From assembly GCF_002211305.1 (NCBI RefSeq), contig NZ_LOKW01000027.1:124001-188000 (forward strand): a DNA stretch of 64,000 bases, read 5' to 3'. This DNA comes from Rhizobium sp. R634 (lineage in GTDB: Bacteria > Pseudomonadota > Alphaproteobacteria > Rhizobiales > Rhizobiaceae). This document shows, piece by piece, positions 8,378 to 17,103 of the stretch. The position numbers and the translations under genes are program-made. Below the pieces are notes generated by a model. That model saw nothing but the letters and a program-made list of their open reading frames with translations, was not told the DNA's origin and made no database searches. Every line of letters begins with the position of its first letter. Position 1 is the stretch's first letter.

Positions 8378-9693
8378 ATCATCTCACGGGACTTGATTTC
8401 GATATAGCGCGCAATGAGATCCGACGTCAGCGCCTCCGGGGTGCTGTCGAGGCAGAGTACGCCCATGCGCGCCAGCTTTTCCATGACCGCGCGCCTCTCG
8501 TTCAAAACCTGGCGCGCTGCAACCGAGCGGGCGACGGCATCGAGCGTCGTCTCCTCCGGTTCGATGAACTTCGTCAGCATCGGATCACGCAGGGCAACAT
8601 AGACGACGAAATGATGCCGGGCGAGCACCTGTATGTTCTCGATCATCAGCTCCGCCGTGATGGTGTCGACGAAATCGGAGAATATCACAATGAGCGAACG
8701 GCGCTTCAGGCGTCCGGACAGATGGGTCAGCCCCAGCGTGTGGTTGGTTTCCTGGGTTTCGTAGCGTAGCTTGGCGCACACCGTCTGCAACCGCGGAAAG
8801 GCCGCGCGCCCAGGCAGGGCCGGCACGAAAAGACGGGGGCGGCTATCGAAGCTGTAGAAGCCGACGAGATCTCCGGCAAGGCCCGCGCCCCAACACATGG
8901 CAAGTGCGGCATTGATGGCGCGATCGAGCTTGGTGAAACCGGCGAGCTGCTCGGCCATCAGCCGCCCGGAATCCACGCATAGGATGATCTGGTGGTTTCG
9001 CTCGGCTCTCATTTCGCGCACGACGAGGCTGCGCATGCGCGCCGACCGCTTCCAATCGATGCTGCGCGGGTCCATGCCGCTCGTAAATTCCCGCAGCTGA
9101 TGGAACTCCGATCCCTCGCCACGCAAGCGCAAATCCTTCTGGCCGGCCTCCAGCGGCAGGATCTGGGTCTTGATCGCTCCTGAAAGCACGGGCGATATAT
9201 CAGGCTGAACGGCGATTTCCTTACCGACCGGCATGCGCGCAATCAATTCGAGCAGCTTCAATCGCGACGGCCACTTCAGCCACAGCTCGTTGACCGCAAA
9301 CTGTCCGCGCCGTTTCAGATGCAGGTCCAGAGAGACCTTGAGAAGTTTCTCTCCCGCGTCCGGTGCCGGCTTCAGCCATCTGGTTTCGCCGATGACCAGT
9401 TCGGGCGCGAGATCGACCCGGATCTCGATTTTCTGGGGCAGCGCGCCCTTCTGCGGCCGGATGCCGGCGGTGAATGCGGTGGTATGGCCGACGAAACCTT
9501 GCGGCGGCAGATCGACATTGACCGCCATCCGGCCGGAGAGGTTCGATAGGACCAGATCGGCGACCGTTAACATTGCAAGGGCAAGCCATACGAGCAGCAG
9601 CGGGAAGGTCATGTCGCGCCACCAGACGCTGGCGAAGACCGTCACCGCGGCACAGATCAGAACGAGCGCGATCAGATATGGGGATGGCCGCAT
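8374..9693 (-). CDS. DUF58 domain protein (vWA-like), MoxR partner
   Basis: 439 aa. Two N-terminal TM helices (LIALVLICAAVTVFASVWW and the next) anchor it in the membrane. The DUF58 hallmark GMDPRSIDWKRSARM lies near residues 206-220, followed by IILCVDSGRLM, where DxS resembles the start of a von Willebrand A metal site. DUF58 proteins are the standard partners of MoxR AAA+ ATPases. The gene begins directly after the MoxR stop codon and overlaps SpoIIM by four bases. Its specific client is unknown. Confidence 0.85.
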   Translation of the reverse strand: MRPSPYLIALVLICAAVTVFASVWWRDMTFPLLLVWLALAMLTVADLVLSNLSGRMAVNVDLPPQGFVGHTTAFTAGIRPQKGALPQKIEIRVDLAPELVIGETRWLKPAPDAGEKLLKVSLDLHLKRRGQFAVNELWLKWPSRLKLLELIARMPVGKEIAVQPDISPVLSGAIKTQILPLEAGQKDLRLRGEGSEFHQLREFTSGMDPRSIDWKRSARMRSLVVREMRAERNHQIILCVDSGRLMAEQLAGFTKLDRAINAALAMCWGAGLAGDLVGFYSFDSRPRLFVPALPGRAAFPRLQTVCAKLRYETQETNHTLGLTHLSGRLKRRSLIVIFSDFVDTITAELMIENIQVLARHHFVVYVALRDPMLTKFIEPEETTLDAVARSVAARQVLNERRAVMEKLARMGVLCLDSTPEALTSDLIARYIEIKSREMI

Positions 9694-10650
9694 TTAACGG
9701 GGCGCATCCACGCGGTTCTTGATGTTGCGCAGCACTTCGTCCGGCGTGCGGCCATCGATTTCCGCCGAAGGCGAGAGCACGATGCGGTGACGCAATGCCG
9801 GGACCAGCAGAGCCTGAACATCATCCGGCAAGCCGTAATCGCGCCCCTCGAACGCCGCGCGCACGCGCACGGCCGAGGCGAGGGCGTCGGCTGCGCGAGT
9901 GGATGCGCCGTAAAGAATATCGGGATCGGAACGCGTGGCGCGCACGAGATCGACGACATAGGTCAGGATCGTCTTGTCGAGATGGATGGAATCGATCAGC
10001 GCTCGCCCGGCGGCGAGTGCCTCGCTCGTAACAAGCGGACGGATGCCGGCATTGCGCACATCCGATTTCAGCGCCTGGTCCGCATGTCGGGAGAGGATTG
10101 CGATTTCCGTGTCTCGGTCGGGAAAATCGACGATAAGCTTGAAGAGAAAGCGGTCGAGCTGCGCTTCCGGCAGAGGGTACGTGCCCTGCTGCTCGATCGG
10201 GTTTTGCGTGGCGAGCACGAAGAAATCCGGTCCGAGCGAATAATCGGTTCCGTCGATCGTGATCATCCGCTCGTTCATCGCCTGTAGAAGGGCGGATTGC
10301 GTTTTCGGCGGAGCGCGGTTGATCTCGTCGGCCAGAAGAATGTCGGTAAAGACCGGCCCCTTGGTCAGGTGGAACTGATTGGTCTGGAAATTGAAGAGAT
10401 TGACGCCCAGGACATCGCCTGGCATCAGGTCGGGCGTGAACTGGATGCGCCGGTATTGCAGCGCCATCGCGGCGGAAACGGAGCGGGCGAGCAAGGTCTT
10501 GGCCGTGCCGGGAGGGCCTTCGACGAGGCAGTGCCCGCCGGCAAAGATCGAGATCAGGACGAGATCGATGATCGCATCCTGCCCCTGCACCGCTTTGCCG
10601 ATTTCACCGCGAACAGCAGCGATAAGATTGCGAAATTCACCTAGATCCAA
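9694..10650 (-). CDS. MoxR family AAA+ ATPase
   Basis: 318 aa, the normal MoxR length. Walker A is GPPGTAKT near residues 41-48; Walker B is DILLADEINRAPPKTQ; sensor 1 lies in FFVLATQNPIEQQG; the lid domain is C-terminal. MoxR ATPases act as chaperone-like remodelling factors, maturing enzyme complexes or supporting envelope stress tolerance together with vWA/DUF58 proteins. The gene sits in the middle of the DUF4129-DUF4350-MoxR-DUF58-SpoIIM-RDD operon and overlaps the DUF4350 gene by 14 bases, which fits a multi-subunit membrane machine powered by this protein. Confidence 0.92.
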   Translation of the reverse strand: MDLGEFRNLIAAVRGEIGKAVQGQDAIIDLVLISIFAGGHCLVEGPPGTAKTLLARSVSAAMALQYRRIQFTPDLMPGDVLGVNLFNFQTNQFHLTKGPVFTDILLADEINRAPPKTQSALLQAMNERMITIDGTDYSLGPDFFVLATQNPIEQQGTYPLPEAQLDRFLFKLIVDFPDRDTEIAILSRHADQALKSDVRNAGIRPLVTSEALAAGRALIDSIHLDKTILTYVVDLVRATRSDPDILYGASTRAADALASAVRVRAAFEGRDYGLPDDVQALLVPALRHRIVLSPSAEIDGRTPDEVLRNIKNRVDAPR

Positions 10651-11911
10651 GGTCCATGCTCCCCAGCGATTTTCTGAATGTCTCGAGATTGCGATGCAGG
10701 TTTGCCCGCGTCATCAGATGCCCGCGTTCGATCAGCGCCTGCGCCGACGTATGCAATGCCCGCGCCGCCGCCTGATCGCGGCGCGCCAGGCGCTGAAACA
10801 GCCGATCTATGCCTGCCTGATTTCCGGCCCCCGGGCCAAAGAGCAGTTGCGCCTTGTCGGCAAGAAGATGGAGAACGAACTGCTCGGTCATCCGCCCGTC
10901 ATTGCCGGACAGGCGCAGCAGACGCGCCGTCGCCTCGATCGCTGTTGTTTTCGACATTTCGGTGTTTGCGGCTGCCTCCGGCAAAGCCGGCCCGAAGCGA
11001 TAGGCGCCGCGCCAGAAGCAGATCGCCGCCACGGCGAGCAGCGTTCCCCAGATCAGCGATAGGGGATAGGCGAAAAATCGTTTGAGATCGGAGGCGGAGC
11101 GCTCATAGGTGCGACCCTCGTCGATCCGCTCCTCGTCATCCAGGGGCCGCCCGGCCGTATCCAGATAGACCGGCCGTGTCTCGGCCGCTCCACGCAGCAC
11201 AGTGACGAGCGACACGGCGAAGGAGGCATTGTCGGCCAAGGCCAGGCCGTGATTGTTCAAGAGATCCGGATCAGACAGCAGGTAGACGTTGGGATTGTCC
11301 TCGCAACGCGCGAGCAGCGCACCCAACGGCATGCCGACGATCTCCTCGCAGCCCTCCGGCATGCTCGAGCGCTCGAAGGCCTGGGCGTGATAGAGGGCGA
11401 TCTTGATCGGCTGGCCTGGTTTCAGGTCCAGCTGCGCCTCTTCGAAACCCGTCTCGCTGCGGGCGAAGCCGAAATCCGAATAACCGATCTTTTCCAGCTC
11501 GCGGCCGATATCGACGAGATCGACCAGTCCCGATTTGCTGGCGACACCATCCGTCGACACGTTGCCGCGCCATTTCGGCAAAATGATCAGCGTCGGCAGA
11601 TCGTATCGGCTTGCCTCTTCGATGAGGTTTTCCGGGCCTACATTACCCAGTTCCTCGTCCGTCTGCGGCGCGGCCGTCTCGCCTTGGCGTATCGACAGGG
11701 GAAGGATGCGCAGCGAGACTTCCGAATGCGCCTGGCTGACATGAGGGTCGGATCGGAGGACTGGTATGCCCTTGGCTTGCAGCCATAGTTCCAATCCCTT
11801 GTTGCCGAGAGGAGAGCGGTCGTAATCGCTGCCTCTGGACAGCGCAAAGATTGCCAGCGCCGCCAGCGCGAGCAGCAGTCCCAGAAACAGAAGCGGGGTA
11901 GAGTTACGCAT
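10637..11911 (-). CDS. DUF4350 domain membrane protein
   Basis: About 424 aa from ATG 11911 (MRNSTPLLFLGLLL). An N-terminal TM helix is followed by a large extracytoplasmic DUF4350-like domain (KGLELWLQAKGIPVLRSD; ...PTLIILPKWRGN; ...YLLSDPDLLNNHGLA), then a second TM helix (YPLSLIWGTLLAVAAICF) and a cytoplasmic helical tail. The topology is that of DUF4350 proteins found beside MoxR genes. The frame is open upstream to 11998 but would overlap the DUF4129 gene; ATG 11911 gives an eight-base overlap instead. No enzymatic residues are recognisable. Confidence 0.72.
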   Translation of the reverse strand: MRNSTPLLFLGLLLALAALAIFALSRGSDYDRSPLGNKGLELWLQAKGIPVLRSDPHVSQAHSEVSLRILPLSIRQGETAAPQTDEELGNVGPENLIEEASRYDLPTLIILPKWRGNVSTDGVASKSGLVDLVDIGRELEKIGYSDFGFARSETGFEEAQLDLKPGQPIKIALYHAQAFERSSMPEGCEEIVGMPLGALLARCEDNPNVYLLSDPDLLNNHGLALADNASFAVSLVTVLRGAAETRPVYLDTAGRPLDDEERIDEGRTYERSASDLKRFFAYPLSLIWGTLLAVAAICFWRGAYRFGPALPEAAANTEMSKTTAIEATARLLRLSGNDGRMTEQFVLHLLADKAQLLFGPGAGNQAGIDRLFQRLARRDQAAARALHTSAQALIERGHLMTRANLHRNLETFRKSLGSMDLGSR

Positions 11912-12647
11912 GGGCGGCCAGTCTGCCTGTCGAGAGCAAGCCGCGCGCGGTCTTGAGAAGGACGCCGAAATGGTTGTCCGCAAAGCTGCGGCCGCCATAA
12001 TGCACGAGTTCCACCGCTGTCAGCAGGTTTTCGAGGCGATCGCGGTCAGGCAAGTTTGCCGGCAGGCGGGCGAAAACGGCCCGTTCCGTATCCGAGCGGA
12101 AAAGGCGCGTTCCCGTGATATCCGCCGCGTGAAGCAGGCAATGCCTGAGCAGCAGCACGAGCGCCTGCTTTCGATCCGCCATGGCGGCAATGCGTTCCAG
12201 GAAATCGCTCGTCCCTTCCGCAGCCTCAGCTGCCGACGTGCGCCAGCTTTCCGGCGCTTCTCCCCGCCGTTTGATCTCGCGCGGGGCCGATGACAGCAGC
12301 ACGCCGCCATTGCCGAAACGCAGCCACAGCACGATGGCCACGATGAGACCGAAAAACACGACGACCACGGCCAAAGGACCGCTGATGACCGGCTCTCGCG
12401 GGATCGCCAGCGGCCTGCGCTGGGGTGGTGACGACGTCGTGTTCGATGCCGGTTCGGTCTTTTCAGAGGCGTCGCCATAGACGAGCCTGCACCGCAGGCC
12501 ATTCTGCAAGCACTGCGAGGCATATTCGGCCCCGGCGGCGCTCCTTTGACGATCGCCGCCTTCGACCTGCTGCGCTTGCGCAGGCGAAAATTGCGCCAAA
12601 GCGGCCAGAAATAGCGCCGCCAGCAGGCCGACGTTGCGAATGGTCAT
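11904..12647 (-). CDS. DUF4129 domain protein
   Basis: 247 aa. A signal peptide (LLAALFLAALAQFSPAQAQ) is followed by a short periplasmic segment with two cysteines (SQCLQNGLRCRL). A TM helix (PLAVVVVFFGLIVAIVLWL) and a cytoplasmic C-terminal domain follow, with the DUF4129 features ALVLLLRHCLLHAAD, RSDTERAVFARL and YGGRSFAD. DUF4129 lies C-terminally in some transglutaminase-like proteins of MoxR operons. Here it stands alone. It begins three bases after the DUF805 stop and overlaps DUF4350. Confidence 0.72.
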   Translation of the reverse strand: MTIRNVGLLAALFLAALAQFSPAQAQQVEGGDRQRSAAGAEYASQCLQNGLRCRLVYGDASEKTEPASNTTSSPPQRRPLAIPREPVISGPLAVVVVFFGLIVAIVLWLRFGNGGVLLSSAPREIKRRGEAPESWRTSAAEAAEGTSDFLERIAAMADRKQALVLLLRHCLLHAADITGTRLFRSDTERAVFARLPANLPDRDRLENLLTAVELVHYGGRSFADNHFGVLLKTARGLLSTGRLAAHA

Positions 12648-12650
12648 GCT

Positions 12651-13088
12651 CTAGGCAAAGACCTCTGCTCTAACTTCCGGACGCAGCGGATCCCCGCCGA
12701 ACTTGTTCGGACCCCGCGTGCCCGGAAGTACATCGATCACGAAAATCGCAATAAGCGAAATGAAAATAGCAAAAGGAATGATCCACGCGACGATAAGTCC
12801 GAGATACCACCAACCGGAAATGTTGCGATCATGAAAGCGGCGAACCTGAAGGGCTATCTGTGGCAGAATGAATGCGAGTGAAATCAATCCTCCGATGATC
12901 GAGAAAGGGTTGGACATTGACGAAGCGCTGTTCGGCGTCAGCAACAAGCTCAAAATCCAAAGTGCGACCCCTATCCCCCAACTGAACAACTGAAACCACC
13001 AATATTCCGAGCGAGATGCCCTGCCGGAGAAGGTGACGTATTTCTGCGTTAGAACCGTCCGAACAGCTTCAGTAAACCCCATACCCAT
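12651..13088 (-). CDS. DUF805 family membrane protein
   Basis: About 145 aa. The DUF805 hallmark FSGRASRSEYWWFQLF is near residues 19-34, followed by about four TM helices and QIALQVRRFHDRNISGWWYL, the usual second family motif. I chose ATG 13088 (MGMGFTEAVRTVL), where homology plausibly starts; six bases downstream there is a second ATG. It lies only three bases upstream of the DUF4129 gene, so it is probably the first gene of the MoxR operon. Function unknown; DUF805 proteins are small inner-membrane proteins. Confidence 0.8.
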   Translation of the reverse strand: MGMGFTEAVRTVLTQKYVTFSGRASRSEYWWFQLFSWGIGVALWILSLLLTPNSASSMSNPFSIIGGLISLAFILPQIALQVRRFHDRNISGWWYLGLIVAWIIPFAIFISLIAIFVIDVLPGTRGPNKFGGDPLRPEVRAEVFA

Positions 13089-13328
13089 GCCCCATCTATG
13101 CTTGCTGCAAGCGCGCCGACGACTCACCATCGTCTTGCCACGACAGTCGTGCCGGATAGAAAACAGCTACAATTTAAGCGCAAAAATTGCAATAAGCGGT
13201 TATCGAAGCTCAGAATTTAGAGCTGCTTATTAGTTAAGGCGTTCGTCATTACGCCCTTACGTGCGTTCGAGGTTATAATGCGTCCGGACGGCCAAAACGA
13301 CCGACGTGGAAAACGCCTGGACTATTGC
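13089..13328. promoter_or_regulatory. Leader of the DUF805-MoxR operon with nested inverted repeats
   Basis: About 240 AT-richer bases upstream of the leftward operon. It contains nested inverted repeats: AATAAGC (13191-13197) pairs with GCTTATT (13225-13231), enclosing AGCTC (13207-13211) and GAGCT (13220-13224). This may be an operator or a terminator for the methyltransferase transcript, which also runs leftward into the region. No coding frame is convincing. Confidence 0.35.
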
Positions 13329-13808
13329 TCATTTCCTCCGATAGAGAAAATACCGCCCTTCCTTGATCCCTTCAGGCAGCGGCAATGCCACCAGCTCGGC
13401 ATGCTCCAGCGGCAAGCCGCTGACAGCGATGCCGTTGTGGGCGAGCACGCCGGCCATCAGTTGCGGCAGCCAGGTCAGCGTCACGGCATCGATTTCGTCA
13501 TGCCCCGTGCCGATATCGGCATGGGCGAGTGCAGCGCCGATGCCGAGGAAGGCCTGGCCGGATTCGCGGATATTGCCGGTCACCATGTCTTCCGGCGCCG
13601 GTGTCGAGGCCGAATAGGAGCGGACTTCCCAGTCGAAGGCGACGATGCGCCGGCCGGGAAATTTCTCGCGCAGGTGGTCGTAGGTGCGGCCGTTGCCGAG
13701 GCCGAACTCCAAAACCGGGCCTTCGATGTCTTCGACCAGATCGATAATCGCATTCAGAATATCGCGTTGAGCCGTCAACCGGCGAATGAAGCTGTCGAGG
13801 CGGCTCAT
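13329..13808 (-). CDS. Small class I SAM-dependent methyltransferase
   Basis: 159 aa, short for the family. SAM-binding motif I is GPVLEFGLGNGRTYDHL near residues 29-45, followed by the acidic residue of strand 2 in RIVAFDWEVRS. The C-terminal part lacks an obvious substrate-binding domain, and a tail ending in FLYRRK is typical of short rhizobial homologues. It is transcribed divergently from the DUF3095 gene. Substrate unknown. Confidence 0.7.
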   Translation of the reverse strand: MSRLDSFIRRLTAQRDILNAIIDLVEDIEGPVLEFGLGNGRTYDHLREKFPGRRIVAFDWEVRSYSASTPAPEDMVTGNIRESGQAFLGIGAALAHADIGTGHDEIDAVTLTWLPQLMAGVLAHNGIAVSGLPLEHAELVALPLPEGIKEGRYFLYRRK

Positions 13809-13930
13809 CTATTCCGTATCCGTCATGAAAATACTCTGTGGTGCTTACACATGAAACCTTGCCAAGTCGATTGCCGTAAATGGGAATTGGCGTTGCAGTG
13901 GCAACATGGGTCTGTGCTAAGCTGAACGAC

Positions 13931-15100
13931 ATGACAACTATGACCGACGAAGATTTCTTTGCCGCCATGCCGCTCTTCAGCGCGTTCGAGGGCGTGACCG
14001 ATGCTGCCAACTACAGGCCGCTTCCGGATGGATGGGTGCTGGCGCTCGCCGACATCGTCGGCTCGACGCAGGCGATCGCTGGCGGCCGCTACAAGGACGT
14101 CAACATGGCGGGCGCCAGCGTCATCTCGGCGGTATTGAATTCCGTCGGCAAGCGCGACTATCCCTTCGTCTTCGGCGGCGACGGCGCGCTGATCGCACTG
14201 CCTGGTTCGCTGGAGAAGACGGCGCGCGAGGCGCTCGCCGCCGTACAGGTCTGGGTCGAGGAGGATCTGGGCCTGACGTTGCGCATCGCCATCGTTCCCG
14301 TGGCAGATACCCGTGCGCAGGGTCTCGACGTCCGCGTCGCGCGTTATTCCGCAAGTCCCCACGTAACCTATGCGATGTTCTGGGGCGGCGGCACGAGCTG
14401 GGCCGAAAGACAGATGAAGCTCGGCCATTACGGCGTCGAGCGCGCGGCACCCGGAACGCGGCCCGATCTGACCGGGCTTTCCTGTCGCTGGAGCCCGATC
14501 GAGGCGCGCAACGGTGAGATCGTCTCGATCATTGCCATACCCGGCGAAGGCCGGCCGGGACAGGAATTCCGCGATCTCGTCAACGGCATCGTCGCCATCA
14601 CCACCGAGCAGAACCGCGACAGCCATCCCGTGCCGGCGGACGGGCCGGATCTTGCCTTCTCGCTGCACGGCATCAATCGTGAGGCCAAAGCCACTGCGCC
14701 GGCCGGCCGGCGGCTGCGGCAGAAATTCATCATCTTCCTGCAGCTCGCCATCACGGTGGTGTGCTTCAGGCTCGGCATCCCGCTCGGCCGCTTCGATGCG
14801 CGCCGCTACAAGGGTGACGTCGCCGGCAATTCCGATTTCCGCAAATTCGACGATGGGCTGAAAATGACCGTTGACGTCGACGCCGCACACCTCAAACGGA
14901 TCGAGGCGCTGCTGGAAGAGGCGCGGGCGAAGGGCGTTGCCCGCTACGGCCTGCACCGGCAGTCCTCGGCGCTGATGACCTGCTTCGTGCCGACGCCGAT
15001 TTCACGCGACCACATGCATTTCATCGACGGTGCAGCCGGCGGCTATGCCGTAGCCGCCAGCCGGATGACCGGCAAGTCGCTTTCGATAGCACCGCTGTAA
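13931..15100 (+). CDS. DUF3095 family protein (nucleotide-cyclase-related)
   Basis: About 389 aa from ATG 13931 (MTTMTDEDFF). The N-terminal half resembles a class III cyclase core: LADIVGSTQAIAGGRY carries a metal-binding-type Asp and YPFVFGGDGALIALPG resembles the second metal site. The C-terminal half is the DUF3095-specific region (RLRQKFIIFLQLA; KFDDGLKMTVDV). DUF3095 proteins are annotated as adenylate-cyclase-like, but activity is not established to my knowledge. It is divergent from the small methyltransferase and convergent with the YefM-YoeB pair. Confidence 0.8.
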   Translation: MTTMTDEDFFAAMPLFSAFEGVTDAANYRPLPDGWVLALADIVGSTQAIAGGRYKDVNMAGASVISAVLNSVGKRDYPFVFGGDGALIALPGSLEKTAREALAAVQVWVEEDLGLTLRIAIVPVADTRAQGLDVRVARYSASPHVTYAMFWGGGTSWAERQMKLGHYGVERAAPGTRPDLTGLSCRWSPIEARNGEIVSIIAIPGEGRPGQEFRDLVNGIVAITTEQNRDSHPVPADGPDLAFSLHGINREAKATAPAGRRLRQKFIIFLQLAITVVCFRLGIPLGRFDARRYKGDVAGNSDFRKFDDGLKMTVDVDAAHLKRIEALLEEARAKGVARYGLHRQSSALMTCFVPTPISRDHMHFIDGAAGGYAVAASRMTGKSLSIAPL

Positions 15101-15135
15101 CATAGATCGTGGCGCCACCTGCAATGCGCGGAAGC

Positions 15136-15408
15136 TTATTTTTCATAATGAAATCGGCACTGGATGATTTCCAACTGCTGGCTGGAACCCTTGCCTGTTA
15201 CACAATACACGAGCCGATGCTCTCCGAGGATGCGCCGCGACCAAAATCCGGATAGATCGCCCTTCAGCGGCTCTGGCTTGCCAAGACCTTGAAAGGGCGA
15301 CCTCTTTGCATCCCTCAGCAGTTCATTGATTTTCTCGACCATCTTCCGGTCGGTTTTCTGCCAGTATTCGTATTCTTCCCAGGAATTTTGGGTCCATAGC
15401 AGCTTCAT
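15136..15408 (-). CDS. yoeB: YoeB-type toxin (mRNA interferase)
   Basis: 90 aa, close to the 84 aa of E. coli YoeB. It has the family features WEEYEYWQKTDRK near the N-terminus, GKPEPLKGDLSGFWSRRI (catalytic Glu region and active-site Arg) and a C-terminal CRFHYEK containing the conserved His. YoeB cleaves mRNA at the ribosomal A site. It starts one base after the YefM stop, the usual antitoxin-first order. The product should be neutralised by YefM. Confidence 0.92.
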   Translation of the reverse strand: MKLLWTQNSWEEYEYWQKTDRKMVEKINELLRDAKRSPFQGLGKPEPLKGDLSGFWSRRILGEHRLVYCVTGKGSSQQLEIIQCRFHYEK

Positions 15409-15409
15409 G

Positions 15410-15661
15410 TCAGCGAGTTGGATCGCTCTCTATCACCCGGCCCTCGCGAAGCTGTCCAATACTCTCGCGCAGTCGGGCAGAATTCGCAGGCGTCGAGAGC
15501 AGGTGCAGCGTTTCTTGCATACTCTCGTACTCGCTTTCGGCAATTAAGACCATTGCTTCAGAACCTTGACGGGTTACGAGCAGAGGAGCCCGAGAAGACA
15601 GGACCTGATCAAAATAGGTAGCGATGTTCTGCCGGAACTCCGTCAAACGAACATGTGCCAT
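15410..15661 (-). CDS. yefM: YefM/Phd-type antitoxin
   Basis: 83 aa from ATG 15661 (MAHVRLTEFRQNIATYF), with AAGGA about seven bases upstream; a TTG one codon earlier is in frame. The N-terminal Phd/YefM DNA-binding fold is recognisable (LTEFRQNIATYFDQVLSS...PLLVTRQG...MVLIAESEYESMQETLHLL). The C-terminal tail should bind YoeB. The upstream TGTACA-core operator supports autoregulation as in E. coli yefM-yoeB. Confidence 0.92.
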   Translation of the reverse strand: MAHVRLTEFRQNIATYFDQVLSSRAPLLVTRQGSEAMVLIAESEYESMQETLHLLSTPANSARLRESIGQLREGRVIESDPTR

Positions 15662-15685
15662 CAAGCATCCTTTCCCAACTATCGA

Positions 15686-15705
15686 ATGTACGGATATATG
15701 TACAT
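15686..15705 (-). promoter_or_regulatory. Probable YefM-YoeB operator
   Basis: Inverted repeat ATGTAC...GTACAT with arms at 15686-15691 and 15700-15705, about 25 bases upstream of the yefM ATG. It contains TGTACA at 15699-15704 and TGTACG at 15687-15692, twelve bases apart. E. coli YefM-YoeB operators use a TGTACA core in two neighbouring palindromes, so this is the expected autoregulatory site. Confidence 0.75.
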
Positions 15706-15741
15706 ATTTCTTGAAAAGTCAAAAACGCGGTCGCCTTTCGA

Positions 15742-17103
15742 CTACGCCTTGATGATATGATCGGCCGAGAGGCCGAGCCGGTTGAAAACGTTGCGCGTGT
15801 CGATGATGAGCGAAGCACTTTTCGAAAGCGCTGCATAATCGACCTTATCATGGTCGGTTGCGACCAGCACCGCATCATAGCCGCCTATGGCCTCCGGCGT
15901 CAGCGCCACCGATCTGCGACCCTTCAAGGCCTGGTGTTCGCGCGTCGGCGGGATCTCGGCGACGAAGGGATCGTGATAATCCGCCCGGCCGCCGCGTTCC
16001 TCGATGATCTCGATCAGCCGCAGCGACGGGCTTTCTCTTATATCGGCGACGTTCTTCTTATAGGCGAGCCCGAGCACCAGCACCTGGCTACGGCTCAGGG
16101 CCTTGCCGGCGCGAATGTCGAGCGCTTCGGCGAGTTTGCCGACGACATAACGCGGCATCGCCGAATTGATCTCGCCGGCGAGCTCGATAAAGCGGGTCGG
16201 CAGCTCGTATTCGCGCGATTTCCAGGTGAGGTAGAAAGGATCGATCGGGATGCAGTGGCCGCCGAGGCCGGGGCCGGGATAGAAGGGCATATAGCCGAAA
16301 GGCTTGGTCTTGGCCGCGTCGATCACTTCCCAGACGTCGATGCCCATGGCCGCATAGACGGTCTTCAGCTCGTTGACGAGGGCGATATTGACCGAACGGA
16401 AGATGTTTTCGGTCAGCTTCACCGCCTCGGCCGTCGCATTCGAGGAGACCGGGACGACGGTCGAGACCGCAGCACCGTAAAAAGCCTTCATCAGCGCCAG
16501 CGCCTGCGCACCGTCGCCGGCGACGACCTTCGGGATCGTGGCGGTGTGATAGTGCTGATTGCCTGGATCCTCGCGCTCGGGCGAGAAGCCGACGAAGAAG
16601 TCCGAGCCGGATTTCAGGCCGGTGGCTTCGAGAATGACCTTGACCACGTCATCGGTCGTGCCCGGGTAAGTGGTCGATTCCAATGCGATGAGCTGACCGG
16701 GGCGCAGATGCGCGGCGATCGAACGCGACGTCGCTTCGACGAAGGAGAGGTCGGGATCGCGATGTTTGGTGAGCGGCGTCGGCACGCAGATGATGATGAC
16801 GTCGCAGGCGGCAAGACCGGCGAAATCAGTGGTCGCCTGGAAGCGGCCCGCATCGATCTCGGCGGTAAGCGCCTCATTGCTGACAGCATCGATATAGGAG
16901 CGGCGGGCATCGAGAGCCACCATCTTGGAAGGGTCGATGTCGAAGCCGGTCACTGCAAAACCGCTGCGCGCCACAGCCATCGCCAGCGGCAGGCCGACAT
17001 AGCCGAGCCCGATGATGCCGGCGCGCGCCGCGCGGGTTTCGATCTTCTGCAAAAGCGTATCGAAGGTGGAGGTGGCCAAGGCGGGATCTTTCAAATGGGA
17101 CAT
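15742..17103 (-). CDS. Nucleotide sugar dehydrogenase (UDP-N-acetylglucosamine 6-dehydrogenase type, WbpA-like)
   Basis: 453 aa. Predicted to oxidise C6 of a UDP-sugar, probably UDP-GlcNAc, to the uronic acid using two NAD+. The Rossmann motif GIIGLGYVGLPLAMAVARSG is near residues 34-53 with acidic strand end FDIDPSKM. FVGFSPEREDPGN and GPGLGGHCIPIDPFYL, which carries the catalytic cysteine, match the WbpA/TviB subgroup better than classic UDP-glucose dehydrogenase. The C-terminal domain has VLVLGLAYKKNVADIRESP. The product would feed surface polysaccharide synthesis. The gene is monocistronic here, and the glycosyltransferases are 8 kb away. Confidence 0.85.
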   Translation of the reverse strand: MSHLKDPALATSTFDTLLQKIETRAARAGIIGLGYVGLPLAMAVARSGFAVTGFDIDPSKMVALDARRSYIDAVSNEALTAEIDAGRFQATTDFAGLAACDVIIICVPTPLTKHRDPDLSFVEATSRSIAAHLRPGQLIALESTTYPGTTDDVVKVILEATGLKSGSDFFVGFSPEREDPGNQHYHTATIPKVVAGDGAQALALMKAFYGAAVSTVVPVSSNATAEAVKLTENIFRSVNIALVNELKTVYAAMGIDVWEVIDAAKTKPFGYMPFYPGPGLGGHCIPIDPFYLTWKSREYELPTRFIELAGEINSAMPRYVVGKLAEALDIRAGKALSRSQVLVLGLAYKKNVADIRESPSLRLIEIIEERGGRADYHDPFVAEIPPTREHQALKGRRSVALTPEAIGGYDAVLVATDHDKVDYAALSKSASLIIDTRNVFNRLGLSADHIIKA

